A stretch of 36,846 nt of DNA from JAAYDH01 sp035353055 (lineage in GTDB: Bacteria; Bacillota_I; Bacilli_A; RFN20; CAG-826): positions 1 through 36,846 of the forward strand of contig DAOPYW010000013.1 in assembly GCA_035353055.1 (NCBI GenBank). Reading direction: 5' to 3'. The position numbers were made by a program, and so were the translations under genes. The notes under the pieces are model-generated. The model searched no databases. It saw only the letters and a program-made list of their open reading frames with translations, and was not told where the DNA came from. How positions within the stretch are numbered: the stretch's first letter is position 1; each line of letters begins with the position of its first letter. This document shows positions 1 to 8,367 of the stretch, one piece after another.

Positions 1-330
1 TTCACTTTCATCTATTCCCCTCGCAAAGGAACGCCGGCAGCCAGCATGGCTGACAATGTGAGCAAAGAGCTAAAGACCAAGCGCTTCTTAGAATTATTGA
101 AGCATCTTGAAAAGACAATTGAAGCTTCGTCAGAAAAAATGGTCGGACATACCTATGATGTCTTAGTAGATGGTTTGAGCAAAACCGATAAGGACATGCT
201 CTCTGGATACACTGACACCAATAAAATGGTCCATTTTAAGGGCGATGAAACCATCATCGGCAAGATTGTGAAAGTTCACATCCTTGAGTCGCATACCTAC
301 TCTTTGATCGGAGAAGTGGTCAATGGATAA
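1..330 (+). CDS. miaB: MiaB, tRNA-2-methylthio-N6-dimethylallyladenosine synthase (C-terminal part; 5' end outside window)
   Basis: The reading frame is open from base 1. It begins FTFIYSPRKGTPAASM, which matches the stretch after the radical-SAM core in MiaB (FxYSxRxGTxA), so the ATG at 46 is internal and the gene runs in from upstream. The remaining 109 residues end with a TRAM-type RNA-binding domain (about residues 45-108: GHTYDVLVDG, then GKIVKVHILESHTYSLIGEVV). MiaB is a cytosolic radical-SAM iron-sulfur enzyme that adds a methylthio group at C2 of i6A37 in tRNAs reading UNN codons. Its radical-SAM cysteines lie outside the window. The next gene overlaps its end by 8 bases, and miaA, which makes its substrate, follows. 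Family assignment is firm; only the tail can be seen. Confidence 0.9.
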   Translation, partial: FTFIYSPRKGTPAASMADNVSKELKTKRFLELLKHLEKTIEASSEKMVGHTYDVLVDGLSKTDKDMLSGYTDTNKMVHFKGDETIIGKIVKVHILESHTYSLIGEVVNG

Positions 331-601
331 AATTGCTCAATTAACTGATGAACTAGCTGCTGGCTTGCAGGAGCTGCCAGAAATCAAAGAATTCCTCCGC
401 TTGAAAAAGCTGATGGAAACGAATAAAGAACTGGCGGATATGCGCAGCAACATCGCTCGATTAACTCAAGATAACAAAGAAGAAGAAAAAGCTAATTTGC
501 TCGCTATCTATAACTCTCACCCCCTTGTGAATAACTACAATATCGCAAAGGAAGAAGCGGCTCGTATCTTGCGGACGATTCAAAATATATTAAGCGAATA
601 A
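323..601 (+). CDS. ricA: RicA/YmcA-like protein (YlbF/YmcA family, short form)
   Basis: This 92-residue, highly charged, mostly helical protein has the YlbF/YmcA pattern (LKKLMETNKELADMRSNIARL, then a conserved YNSHPLVNNYNIAKEEA segment). In Bacillus, ymcA (ricA) lies directly after miaB (ymcB), and here the start overlaps the miaB stop by 8 bases, so synteny supports the call. In Bacillus, RicA acts with RicF and RicT and with RNase Y in mRNA maturation and carries iron-sulfur clusters through C-terminal cysteines. This copy is about 50 residues shorter and contains no cysteine, so it cannot bind clusters that way. It could instead be a generic YlbF-family member. Its stop codon sits inside the following terminator hairpin. 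Confidence 0.75.
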   Translation: MDKIAQLTDELAAGLQELPEIKEFLRLKKLMETNKELADMRSNIARLTQDNKEEEKANLLAIYNSHPLVNNYNIAKEEAARILRTIQNILSE

Positions 602-616
602 ATAGTTCGCTTTTTA
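593..616 (+). terminator. Intrinsic terminator after ricA-like gene
   Basis: The arms AGCGAA (593-598) and TTCGCT (606-611) enclose a 7-nt loop and are followed by a T tract. The hairpin overlaps the last sense codons and the stop of the ricA-like gene, ending the miaB-ricA unit. Confidence 0.7.
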
Positions 617-618
617 TT

Positions 619-647
619 TTGAACTAAATAAAACACCGAGATAATAT
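619..647 (+). promoter_or_regulatory. Probable promoter of miaA
   Basis: TTGAAC (619-624) and TAATAT (642-647) are separated by 17 nt. The predicted start of transcription lies about 20 nt before the miaA ATG, and no Shine-Dalgarno sequence is visible in that leader. A second -10-like box, TATATT at 663-668, would give a leaderless mRNA. Confidence 0.45.
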
Positions 648-674
648 GCCGACTTTTTATGATATATTAATAAT

Positions 675-1556
675 ATGATTTACGTTATTTGCGGACCTAC
701 TGGAAGCGGAAAAACCGAAGCTTCTCTTAAGATTGCTTCATTTTTTGATGCTCCGATCGTAAATGCGGATGCATTTCAGATATATCAGGAGATGGATATC
801 GGAACCGCAAAGATATCCAAGAGCCACCCTTTCTATTCTCGACACTACCTTCTCGATATTGTTTCTCCTGATCAACCATTTTCGGTAAAAGAGTATCAAT
901 GCTTATTCCGTCAAACTATCGAAAAACTGAATAAACTATATAAGAATATCGTCGTTGTTGGGGGAACTGGTCTTTATATCAAAGCTTCTTTATATGATTA
1001 CGTCTTTGAAGAGAACTCTTCTGATAACGCCGATGATTTAGAGCCAATGACCAACGAACAGCTTTGGAAACTTCTCGAAAGCCTTGACCCTCAAGCTCTC
1101 AACAATCTTCATCCCAACAATCGAAAAAGAGTGATGCGCGCCATCTGCATCGCTCGCAATCACGAGATGAACAAAAGCACAAATATCGCGATGCAAAGTC
1201 ACAAGATGATATACCAAGATGTAAAGATTTTATTCATCAATCCACCTCGAGATGAGCTATATAATCAAATAAATTTGAGAGTCGATAAAATGTTTGATAA
1301 TGGTTTAGTGAATGAAGTCGACTGCCTTTTAAAAAAATATCAATTGTCTCTAACCGCCTCTCAGGCAATTGGATATAAAGAAGTGATCGCCTATTTAAAA
1401 AATGACATTACATTGAAAGAAGCTGAAGAATTGATTAAAAAAAGAACGAGAAATTATGCAAAGAGGCAAGTGACCTTTTTTAAAAACCAATTTCAATGTC
1501 AAGAATTCTCTTTCGCAGAAGACTTAGTAAAGGCGGTAACTAATAGTGAAAAATAA
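675..1556 (+). CDS. miaA: MiaA, tRNA dimethylallyltransferase
   Basis: MiaA transfers a dimethylallyl group to N6 of A37 in tRNAs that read codons starting with U, making the i6A that MiaB then methylthiolates. The P-loop GPTGSGKT is at residues 7-14, followed by NADAFQIYQEMDIGTAK, the family's DxxQ-type tRNA-recognition segment, and later GGTGLYIKA, the RKRVMRAI region and TASQAIGYKEVIAYL. The length of 293 residues is normal for the family. The start ATG has no evident ribosome binding site. The last 11 bases overlap tcdA. Its own promoter and the terminator upstream suggest that it is transcribed separately from miaB. The DMAPP substrate would come from the MEP pathway, whose ispF is in this window. 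Confidence 0.95.
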   Translation: MIYVICGPTGSGKTEASLKIASFFDAPIVNADAFQIYQEMDIGTAKISKSHPFYSRHYLLDIVSPDQPFSVKEYQCLFRQTIEKLNKLYKNIVVVGGTGLYIKASLYDYVFEENSSDNADDLEPMTNEQLWKLLESLDPQALNNLHPNNRKRVMRAICIARNHEMNKSTNIAMQSHKMIYQDVKILFINPPRDELYNQINLRVDKMFDNGLVNEVDCLLKKYQLSLTASQAIGYKEVIAYLKNDITLKEAEELIKKRTRNYAKRQVTFFKNQFQCQEFSFAEDLVKAVTNSEK

Positions 1557-2232
1557 TAGTTTTATCCGAAGCATTAACCTTATCGGAAATGAAAAATTTG
1601 AGGTTATAAATAAAGTAAAGATTCTACTCGTTGGTCTCGGCGGAGTAGGCGGGACTGTTTTTGAAGCGTTGGCAAGAACTGGGTTTGAGCATTTCATTAT
1701 TGTTGATGGCGATATTGTCGATTCATCGAATCTCAATCGCCAAATTCTTTTTTGCCAAAATGATGTTGGAAACGATAAGGTGATAGTGGCGAAAAAACAC
1801 GCTCTTCACATCAATCCCGATTTGGATATTCTAACAATTAAGGCAACAATTACAGAACAAAACCTTGATTTCTTTAATGAAATGTCTTTTGATTTTTTAA
1901 TTGATGCAATCGATGATGTTCCCGCGAAAGTAGCTCTTGTTAAATTTGCTATCAATCATGAGATTCCCTTTGTTTCTTCTTTAGGAATGGCAAACCGATT
2001 TGATCCATCAAAAGTGATAATCACTCGTTTAGATAAAGCTACTGGTGATCCATTAGCAAAGAAATTTCGCTACGAATTAAAGCAAATTGGTATTGACACA
2101 AAGAAGGTTAACGTTTGCCATTCGTCAGAGACGCCAATAAAGGATGGTGCTAACCTAAACTCCATCATGATGCCTCCCTCTTCTGCCGGACTAAACATCG
2201 CTTACCATGTTTTATCCCATTTTATCAAATAA
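1546..2232 (+). CDS. tcdA: TcdA-like tRNA threonylcarbamoyladenosine dehydratase (ThiF/E1 family)
   Basis: This 228-residue E1-like protein has an adenylate-binding Rossmann fold: GLGGVGG at residues 30-36, the acidic strand end IIVDGDIVDSSNLNRQ (about 51-66), then DAIDDVPAKVALVKFA and SSLGMANRFDPSKV. This layout matches TcdA (CsdL/YgdL), which uses ATP to cyclise t6A37 of tRNAs reading ANN codons into ct6A37. The start is GTG at 1546, giving an 11-base overlap with miaA; the next in-frame start would remove the front of the domain. Together with miaA and miaB it groups three enzymes that act on tRNA position 37. MoeB/ThiF-type activation of a sulfur carrier is less likely, because no zinc-binding CxxC pairs are seen. 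Confidence 0.85.
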   Translation: MKNNSFIRSINLIGNEKFEVINKVKILLVGLGGVGGTVFEALARTGFEHFIIVDGDIVDSSNLNRQILFCQNDVGNDKVIVAKKHALHINPDLDILTIKATITEQNLDFFNEMSFDFLIDAIDDVPAKVALVKFAINHEIPFVSSLGMANRFDPSKVIITRLDKATGDPLAKKFRYELKQIGIDTKKVNVCHSSETPIKDGANLNSIMMPPSSAGLNIAYHVLSHFIK

Positions 2233-2259
2233 CAATTTCTAACTTTTTGTTCTAACTCG

Positions 2260-2284
2260 CCTCCTATTTATTAGGAGGTTTTTT
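2260..2284 (+). promoter_or_regulatory. Hairpin acting as terminator and covering the ribosome binding site of the ABC operon
   Basis: CCTCCTA (2260-2266) pairs perfectly with TAGGAGG (2272-2278) around a 5-nt loop and is followed at once by six T (2279-2284) and the ATG of the first ABC gene at 2285. The 3' arm contains the whole Shine-Dalgarno AGGAGG at ideal spacing. The structure can therefore stop transcription read through from tcdA, and in any transcript that continues it would mask the ribosome binding site. The pairing is read from sequence; the regulatory role is inferred. Confidence 0.65.
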
Positions 2285-4378
2285 ATGGCTTTTCTAGAAT
2301 TGTGCAATTTGAGCAAACTCTATCGAAACGAACAAGGCATTGCCTGTGAAGCATTAAAGAATTTTTCGCTCATGTTGCCCTCCTCAAGTTTAGTATGCAT
2401 CTTTGGCAAATCAGGGAGCGGAAAATCAACGATTTTAAACTTGATTGGCCTGCTCGACACTCCTTCATCAGGGAACATGTATTTGAACAATCAATCGATC
2501 CATCAATGGAACGAAAAGAAGAAAAATGCCTTTCGCAATAAAGATGTTGGCATCATATTTCAACACTACAATCTGCTGGAGGAAGAAACGGTTTTGTTTA
2601 ATATCATGCTTCCTATGCTCATTGGTGGAGGGAAAATTTCTTCAGCTAAGCAAGATGCCATCATTTTGTTGGAAGGAATACGTTTTCCAAAAGAATTGTA
2701 TGACAAAAAATGCCGCGATTTGAGCGGAGGAGAGAAACAGCGAGTGGCGGTATTAAGAGCGCTGATTAATAATCCCAAAATCGTTTTAGCTGATGAGCCA
2801 ACTGGAGCTTTAGACGAAAAAAATGCTCTTCTAGTGATGGATATCATTAAAAATGCGAGTCGAAATAAGCTCGTTATTTTAATCTCTCACAATGAAGAGT
2901 TGATTAAGCAATATGCGGATCGAATAATCACGATTCAAGATGGCCGTTTGATCAGCAACAAGATTAGCAGAGAAGAAAACAACGGCGCTCCCTTTTCCAA
3001 AAATAAAAAAACAGTTAAGAAAACCCCTTGGGCTAGGAAGCTTGTTAAGACAAATTTGCTTAAAAGAATAAAAATGAATTTGCTGGCCACTGCTTCTTTA
3101 TGCATTTGTTTGATATTCAGCATGTTGATAATTGGCTTTTCTTTTGGATCAGAAAAAGTTTTAAATAGCGAATCCCAAAAGCAATTCGATTACGGAAGCT
3201 TGACGCTCTATAAAGAAATCACTAAAAAAATCGAGAATTCCCCTCTTTCAATTGCTCAGCAACTGCGCCCAAATCAAGAAGAGATGAATTCAGTTTCTTA
3301 TCTCAAGAAAAATTATCATGTCGAAGAAAATCTAGATGCGATAGCCAATCAAGCCGTCTTTTCCCGTGATGAGGAAACAATCAAAAGCGCATTATACTGC
3401 CCTGTTTATTCTTTTGATTCAGCCCATATTGATACATCCCTCATCATATCTGGCAATCTTCCAAAAAAAGATTTGCTTTACGAAGCTTTTATCAATCAGA
3501 AATGCGCAGAACTATTTGATGGTGAAATTCCAAAAAGTCTTCATCTTTCCATGAACTATGAATACCGCTACTATACAGGAGATGAACAAAATCCCGTCAT
3601 CATCGATACTTTGAAAGTAGAAGAAGAAATATCGATTGTTGGAATTGTTGAAGAGATGAATTTTTTATCATCACCGAAGATTTATTATTCTTATCTTGCC
3701 CTTCAAGAATTATGCGCTGACGCTATTATGTCTAACCGATCAATATATGAAGGATACGACATTAGTTGGCTGGATTTGGTTAGCTCTAGCTCAAGCGATA
3801 GTGCAATCTCCTCTTATTCTTATCGCCTATTTTTGAAAGACATTAGGAATATATCGAAAATACCAGACGATATATCATCTCTCGATTCTCTTTTAAAGAT
3901 AGACTGCCAAGCTTTAACTATTTCCCAGACGCTTTTTAATTTAGTTGATGTTTCGACTAAGGGAATGGAACTTTTTCTTTTGCTTGCCCTTATTGGCACT
4001 TCTTTAATTATCGGCATAATTTCATTTTCTAATTACACTCACGATAAAAAGAAAATCGCCATACTCAGGAGTCTTGGCTCTAGCCAAAATGAAATATTAA
4101 ATATCTACGGCGAAGAAAGCCTTATTATCGGTATTGCTAGTTTAATCAGTTCTCTAATTTTAGCCCCAATCTTCTCCATTATTGCCAATTGGATAATCAT
4201 GAAAATAACGAGCTTTAATCACTTCATCCAGATTCCTTTTATATCATTTCTTAATATTCCATTTGGCCTACCGCTCCTTTTTTTAATATGCACTGTATTT
4301 CTTTGCTTAATTTCCACCTTTGTTCCCCTTCTATTTTCCCGGAAGATTTCCTTAAAAGAGGAGCTTGCCGATGAATGA
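2285..4378 (+). CDS. MacB/FtsX-type ABC protein, ATPase fused to permease (subunit 1)
   Basis: The 697-residue protein has an N-terminal ABC ATPase of the LolD/MacB/BceA class: Walker A GKSGSGKST at 41-49, Q-loop Q93, signature LSGGEKQ at 146-152, Walker B IVLADE at 166-171 and H-loop H202. A basic linker leads to one transmembrane helix (about 265-288), an extracytoplasmic domain of roughly 270 residues, and three C-terminal helices with the FtsX-like segment KIAILRSLGSSQNEI. Such proteins usually act as mechanotransmission or export half-transporters in the plasma membrane, handling peptides or lipids; the substrate here is unknown. A 4-base ATGA overlap couples it to the next gene, so the two probably form a heterodimer. 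No partner two-component system is adjacent. Confidence 0.8.
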   Translation: MAFLELCNLSKLYRNEQGIACEALKNFSLMLPSSSLVCIFGKSGSGKSTILNLIGLLDTPSSGNMYLNNQSIHQWNEKKKNAFRNKDVGIIFQHYNLLEEETVLFNIMLPMLIGGGKISSAKQDAIILLEGIRFPKELYDKKCRDLSGGEKQRVAVLRALINNPKIVLADEPTGALDEKNALLVMDIIKNASRNKLVILISHNEELIKQYADRIITIQDGRLISNKISREENNGAPFSKNKKTVKKTPWARKLVKTNLLKRIKMNLLATASLCICLIFSMLIIGFSFGSEKVLNSESQKQFDYGSLTLYKEITKKIENSPLSIAQQLRPNQEEMNSVSYLKKNYHVEENLDAIANQAVFSRDEETIKSALYCPVYSFDSAHIDTSLIISGNLPKKDLLYEAFINQKCAELFDGEIPKSLHLSMNYEYRYYTGDEQNPVIIDTLKVEEEISIVGIVEEMNFLSSPKIYYSYLALQELCADAIMSNRSIYEGYDISWLDLVSSSSSDSAISSYSYRLFLKDIRNISKIPDDISSLDSLLKIDCQALTISQTLFNLVDVSTKGMELFLLLALIGTSLIIGIISFSNYTHDKKKIAILRSLGSSQNEILNIYGEESLIIGIASLISSLILAPIFSIIANWIIMKITSFNHFIQIPFISFLNIPFGLPLLFLICTVFLCLISTFVPLLFSRKISLKEELADE

Positions 4379-7182
4379 TTGAGATATGTAAGCTCTTTAA
4401 AAAATATGGAAAAACCGCGGTCCTAAATAATGTTAATTTGACTCTTCCTCGCTTTGGATTAATCGCGATTGTTGGCCCATCGGGTTGTGGAAAAACCACT
4501 CTTTTAAATTGCATAACAGGGCTGTGCGATTATCAAGGTGATATCTTTATTGAAAATAAGCGAATTAAGAATCTATCAGAAACAGAAAAGTGCCAATATC
4601 GGATCAGCAATTTCGGTCTCATCTTTCAGGACTTTAAACTCTATGAGAACGAGTCGATAAAGCAAAACATTTTATTGCCTTTGGAAATAATTAGCAACGA
4701 CCGGAAATATCGAAAGGAAAGGAAGTGCCTTGATTTAATAAATGTCGTTGGCTTAAATGGAAAAATTACTCAAAGAGTAAATAAACTTAGCGGCGGAGAA
4801 AAGCAACGAGTGGCGATCGCTCGAGCTTTAGTAAATGATCCTAAAATTATCCTCGCTGATGAACCGACAGGAAGCCTGGATGTTCACAATGGCGAAGAAG
4901 TGATGAAAATTCTCGAAAAAATATCCAAAAAGACTCTCGTAATCGTGGTCTCCCATGATGTGGATTTAATGAAGAGATTTGCGGACAAAATCGTTTATAT
5001 GAAAGATGGTCAAGTTGAAAGCATCAATCACAGTTCAAAGCATCGTCACGAGATATTCTATCCAGTCTGCAAAAACCGCAGTTGTTTTAAACGTCGCCAC
5101 TCTATTCCTTTCGCCTTTCTTTTTAACCATGCTTTTGTGGCAATTAAAAACCGCAAATGGCGACACCTCTTCACCTGCATGGTGATGTCATTTGGCTTGA
5201 TTGGAGTGGGTCTCGCCAGCAGCATTTCTCATTCGATATCTGGCAACATTAAATCCGTTTACTCTTCCCTCATTGATGAAACAAAAATAACGATTTCTTC
5301 AAAAGAAAAAGCTGTGCCATTATATGGACGGTACGCTGGGAGTTACTATGAGGCAAGAGAAATTGCGGAAGCATTCCCAATTTATATTGAGGACATCGGA
5401 GCTTTGTATTATTGCGATTTCGAAAGCCATTTCAAAGATAGCGACGAGCTTTTTCTTCAGGATGAAAGATATCGCCATCAAATCGATGGTCTTAGCTCGA
5501 GAAGCATCAATGAGTTTTTATGGTTAGAAGATGCCGAAACAATCTATCCTCAGCGACCCCAAATGTTAGAGGATGATCAAGCTGTCTTTGGGCTTACTAT
5601 CAAGATGGTTGAAGACATTTGTTTTGCTTTAAAAATAGAAAGAACAGTGACTTCTCTATCGAATTATTTGATTAATCAAGGCATCGTTTTTTATTTCAGT
5701 TTTGCGAATAATGATTGGCAATATAGCGACCAACAATTAGTGAGCATGGTTGGATTTACTCTCCAAAGCAGTCCCGCAATCTACCACAGCAATCATCTTT
5801 GGAATGAGCATATGTTTGAAACTTGTATGAGATTTCCCGTCAGCGATTCTCTCGATACAAGCGGCAAATACCCGTGGGTGATGAAAAAACTTTATTACTT
5901 TGAAACAAAAAATCACACTGACGAATTTTTAAAAGAGGCTCTCTATTCTCCCTTGCTTGATACTGGAGTATTAGAAATCGCTAGTCCTGAATACTATCCA
6001 TGGTTATACAAAAGCATTGACATAAAAGAACGAAGCCGAGTTATTTATTTTGCTCAGACAAAGGAAATAATTCCCATCCGATATTCCGCCTATTTCCGTG
6101 AAATTTGCCCCTTTATTTCTGATGAAATCTTTTGTTCTTTTGGCGGCTACGCTGCCTATCCATCATCTTTGATGATTGGTTTTTCTAAACCGATGTATTT
6201 TTCTTTTAATCGCGATTCGCTTGAGCGCACAATTGACGGGCTGTCTCGGGTTAATTTAGCGGAGAGCGAAACCCTAAATCTACCTTCAGACTTAGCGGTT
6301 GGTCACTACACAAAAACTTCGCAGAATGGAATAGTTTTTAAACCTTTGTTTTCCAATATTATCCGAGGAGTGAAGCCTCAGTCGCTTGACGAAATAGTGA
6401 TATCTACTAAGATGGCCCAGAAACTTTTCGGAAATCCAAGTGTCATAAACAAAGCGCTACATCTAGCTTTTACCAGCCAGGAAAAAACCAACGCCCAAGG
6501 CGAGGTCATTCGCCACTTCATTTTTCGCGAAGTAAAGGTGGTGGGACTCGTCGATTCTCCAAAGATTGCCATCTATCACGAGCCATACTGGTCAATCAGC
6601 TTTTTTCAATCGCGATTGGCGGTAACCGCTTTCGATCTTCAGCCGACGACGATTTCCTTTAATTTGCTGGATTCATCAAAAAGCCAGCGATCACTTGAGA
6701 TGCTCCAAAAAGCCTTCCCTCAATATTCAATAATCAACCCGTTAGAAAGCATCAATCAAAGCATTGACCAAATTTGCTTTTATCTCGAAATAGCCCTAGC
6801 GGTTTTCTCTATCATATCTTTGATAATTTCAATTTTATTGCTCACGATTACGAACTATCTTCACATATATGAATCTCGCCATGATATTAGCTTGGTCCGC
6901 TGCTTGGGAGCCGAGAAAAAGGAAGGTAAAAAGTTTTTGTTTTTTCACAGTGGATTGACGGGATTGATTTCTTATGGATTATCTTCTTTTGAACTGATTG
7001 TTATCAACTTGATAATTAACACTGAAATGTCCAATTTAATGCATGTTGAATCTCAGTTTTCTTTCTACCCTGCGAGCTTTCTTTATATGCTGATACTTTT
7101 CGCTGGTGTTTCGCTAATATCGACAGCTTTTATTTCTAAGAAAATAACATCATTATCGCCGCTCGAAGGATTGAAGAGATAA
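4375..7182 (+). CDS. MacB/FtsX-type ABC protein, ATPase fused to permease (subunit 2, large extracellular domain)
   Basis: This 935-residue protein has the same order of parts as its neighbour: Walker A GPSGCGKTT at 34-42, Q-loop Q85, signature LSGGEKQ at 138-144, Walker B IILADE at 158-163 and H194. Then come a basic linker, one helix (about 255-275), an extracytoplasmic region of some 500 residues, and three C-terminal helices with the FtsX-type segment SLVRCLGAEKKEG. Both ATP sites look intact in both subunits. The external domain is nearly twice as large as that of subunit 1 and is rich in Tyr, Phe and Ser; I recognise no fold in it. The start ATG overlaps the previous stop (ATGA). Its role is probably export or sensing of an envelope-active molecule, inferred from family only. 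Confidence 0.8.
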   Translation: MIEICKLFKKYGKTAVLNNVNLTLPRFGLIAIVGPSGCGKTTLLNCITGLCDYQGDIFIENKRIKNLSETEKCQYRISNFGLIFQDFKLYENESIKQNILLPLEIISNDRKYRKERKCLDLINVVGLNGKITQRVNKLSGGEKQRVAIARALVNDPKIILADEPTGSLDVHNGEEVMKILEKISKKTLVIVVSHDVDLMKRFADKIVYMKDGQVESINHSSKHRHEIFYPVCKNRSCFKRRHSIPFAFLFNHAFVAIKNRKWRHLFTCMVMSFGLIGVGLASSISHSISGNIKSVYSSLIDETKITISSKEKAVPLYGRYAGSYYEAREIAEAFPIYIEDIGALYYCDFESHFKDSDELFLQDERYRHQIDGLSSRSINEFLWLEDAETIYPQRPQMLEDDQAVFGLTIKMVEDICFALKIERTVTSLSNYLINQGIVFYFSFANNDWQYSDQQLVSMVGFTLQSSPAIYHSNHLWNEHMFETCMRFPVSDSLDTSGKYPWVMKKLYYFETKNHTDEFLKEALYSPLLDTGVLEIASPEYYPWLYKSIDIKERSRVIYFAQTKEIIPIRYSAYFREICPFISDEIFCSFGGYAAYPSSLMIGFSKPMYFSFNRDSLERTIDGLSRVNLAESETLNLPSDLAVGHYTKTSQNGIVFKPLFSNIIRGVKPQSLDEIVISTKMAQKLFGNPSVINKALHLAFTSQEKTNAQGEVIRHFIFREVKVVGLVDSPKIAIYHEPYWSISFFQSRLAVTAFDLQPTTISFNLLDSSKSQRSLEMLQKAFPQYSIINPLESINQSIDQICFYLEIALAVFSIISLIISILLLTITNYLHIYESRHDISLVRCLGAEKKEGKKFLFFHSGLTGLISYGLSSFELIVINLIINTEMSNLMHVESQFSFYPASFLYMLILFAGVSLISTAFISKKITSLSPLEGLKR

Positions 7183-7190
7183 AGATGGCT

Positions 7191-7218
7191 TTGTTTTTCT
7201 TTTACACGCGTATATAAT
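7191..7218 (+). promoter_or_regulatory. Probable promoter of ychF
   Basis: TTGTTT (7191-7196) and TATAAT (7213-7218) are separated by 16 nt. The -10 box lies inside an imperfect inverted repeat with GCGT and ACGC arms 11 nt apart. The start codon is about 23 nt after the predicted transcription start, with only a weak GTGGGTG as possible ribosome binding site. Confidence 0.6.
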
Positions 7219-7247
7219 ATACACGCTATAAGTGGGTGTATTGAAAT

Positions 7248-8366
7248 ATGGGTCTAAAAGCAGGCATTGTCGGTTTACCAAACGTGGGGAAATCAACCCT
7301 TTTTAACGCCATTACTAATTCCCATGTTGAGGCCGCCAATTATCCTTTTGCGACCATCAATCCCAACACCGGTGTGGTCGCTGTTCCCGATGAAAGATTA
7401 GACTTTTTAACTAATTTATTTAAACCATTAAGAAAGATACCTGCCAATATCGAATTTTATGATATTGCCGGTTTAGTGCGTGGAGCATCAAAAGGCGAAG
7501 GTTTGGGGAACCAATTCCTTTCCCATATCCGCGAGTGCGACGCAATCGTGGAAGTCGTCCGCTGCTTTGAAGATCCTGACATTGTTCACGTCGAAGGAAG
7601 CGTCGACCCAATCCGCGACATTGACGTCATCAATCTTGAACTTGTGATGGCGGACTTTGAAACCGTCAATAAAAGAATTGAAAAGATTGAGAACAAAGCC
7701 CGCATTCTCAAGGACAAAGAATCCATCTTTGAAATGGGGATGTTAACTTTGTTAAAAAACGCTCTTGAGCAAGGCTTGCCAGCCCGAATTGTCACCTTGA
7801 GTGAAGAGCAGGAATTGCTGTGCAAAAACAATTACCATCTATTGACTAAGAAACCAATTATCTATGTGGCGAATGTCAGCGAGGCAGATTTAGCCAATCC
7901 AGCCGCGTCCTCATTCTATCAACTAGTGGTGGAGCACGCGCAGAAAGAGGGCAATGAAGTAATCCCTGTTTCCTGCCAAATTGAAAGCGAAATTTCCACC
8001 TTGTCTTCTGAAGAACAAGTCATGTTTTTACAGGATTTAAATATTCATGAATCCGGATTAGCGAGATTGATCAAAGCTACCTATAAATTACTAAATCTCT
8101 CCACATTTTTCACTGTTGGAGCGGATGAATGCAGAGCTTGGACATTTAAAAACGGCATGTCTGCTCCGGAATGCGCCGGCATCATACATACTGATTTCCA
8201 AAAAGGATTTATCTGCGCTGAAGTATATTCATATGATGATATTTATCATCTCGGAAGCGAAAGCGCAGTCAAAGAAGCGGGCAAATTAAAGACTCAAGGA
8301 AAAGGCTACTATCCTAAGGATGGAGACATAATGTTTTTTAAGTTTAATGTCTCAGGGAAGAAATAA
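7248..8366 (+). CDS. ychF: YchF/OLA1 family ribosome-binding ATPase
   Basis: YchF is a universally conserved cytosolic TRAFAC-class P-loop protein that binds ribosomes, prefers ATP to GTP and is linked to stress responses. The P-loop GLPNVGKS is at residues 9-16, YPFATINPN forms switch I, DIAGLVRGASKGEGLGNQFL forms switch II with the hydrophobic replacement typical of this subfamily, and NVSE stands at the altered G4 position. The C-terminal part (FTVGADECRAWTFKNGMSAPECAG and KEAGKLKTQGKGY) is the TGS domain. The length of 372 residues is normal. ispF begins 1 nt after its stop, so the two are co-transcribed. Confidence 0.96.
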   Translation: MGLKAGIVGLPNVGKSTLFNAITNSHVEAANYPFATINPNTGVVAVPDERLDFLTNLFKPLRKIPANIEFYDIAGLVRGASKGEGLGNQFLSHIRECDAIVEVVRCFEDPDIVHVEGSVDPIRDIDVINLELVMADFETVNKRIEKIENKARILKDKESIFEMGMLTLLKNALEQGLPARIVTLSEEQELLCKNNYHLLTKKPIIYVANVSEADLANPAASSFYQLVVEHAQKEGNEVIPVSCQIESEISTLSSEEQVMFLQDLNIHESGLARLIKATYKLLNLSTFFTVGADECRAWTFKNGMSAPECAGIIHTDFQKGFICAEVYSYDDIYHLGSESAVKEAGKLKTQGKGYYPKDGDIMFFKFNVSGKK

Positions 8367-8367
8367 T

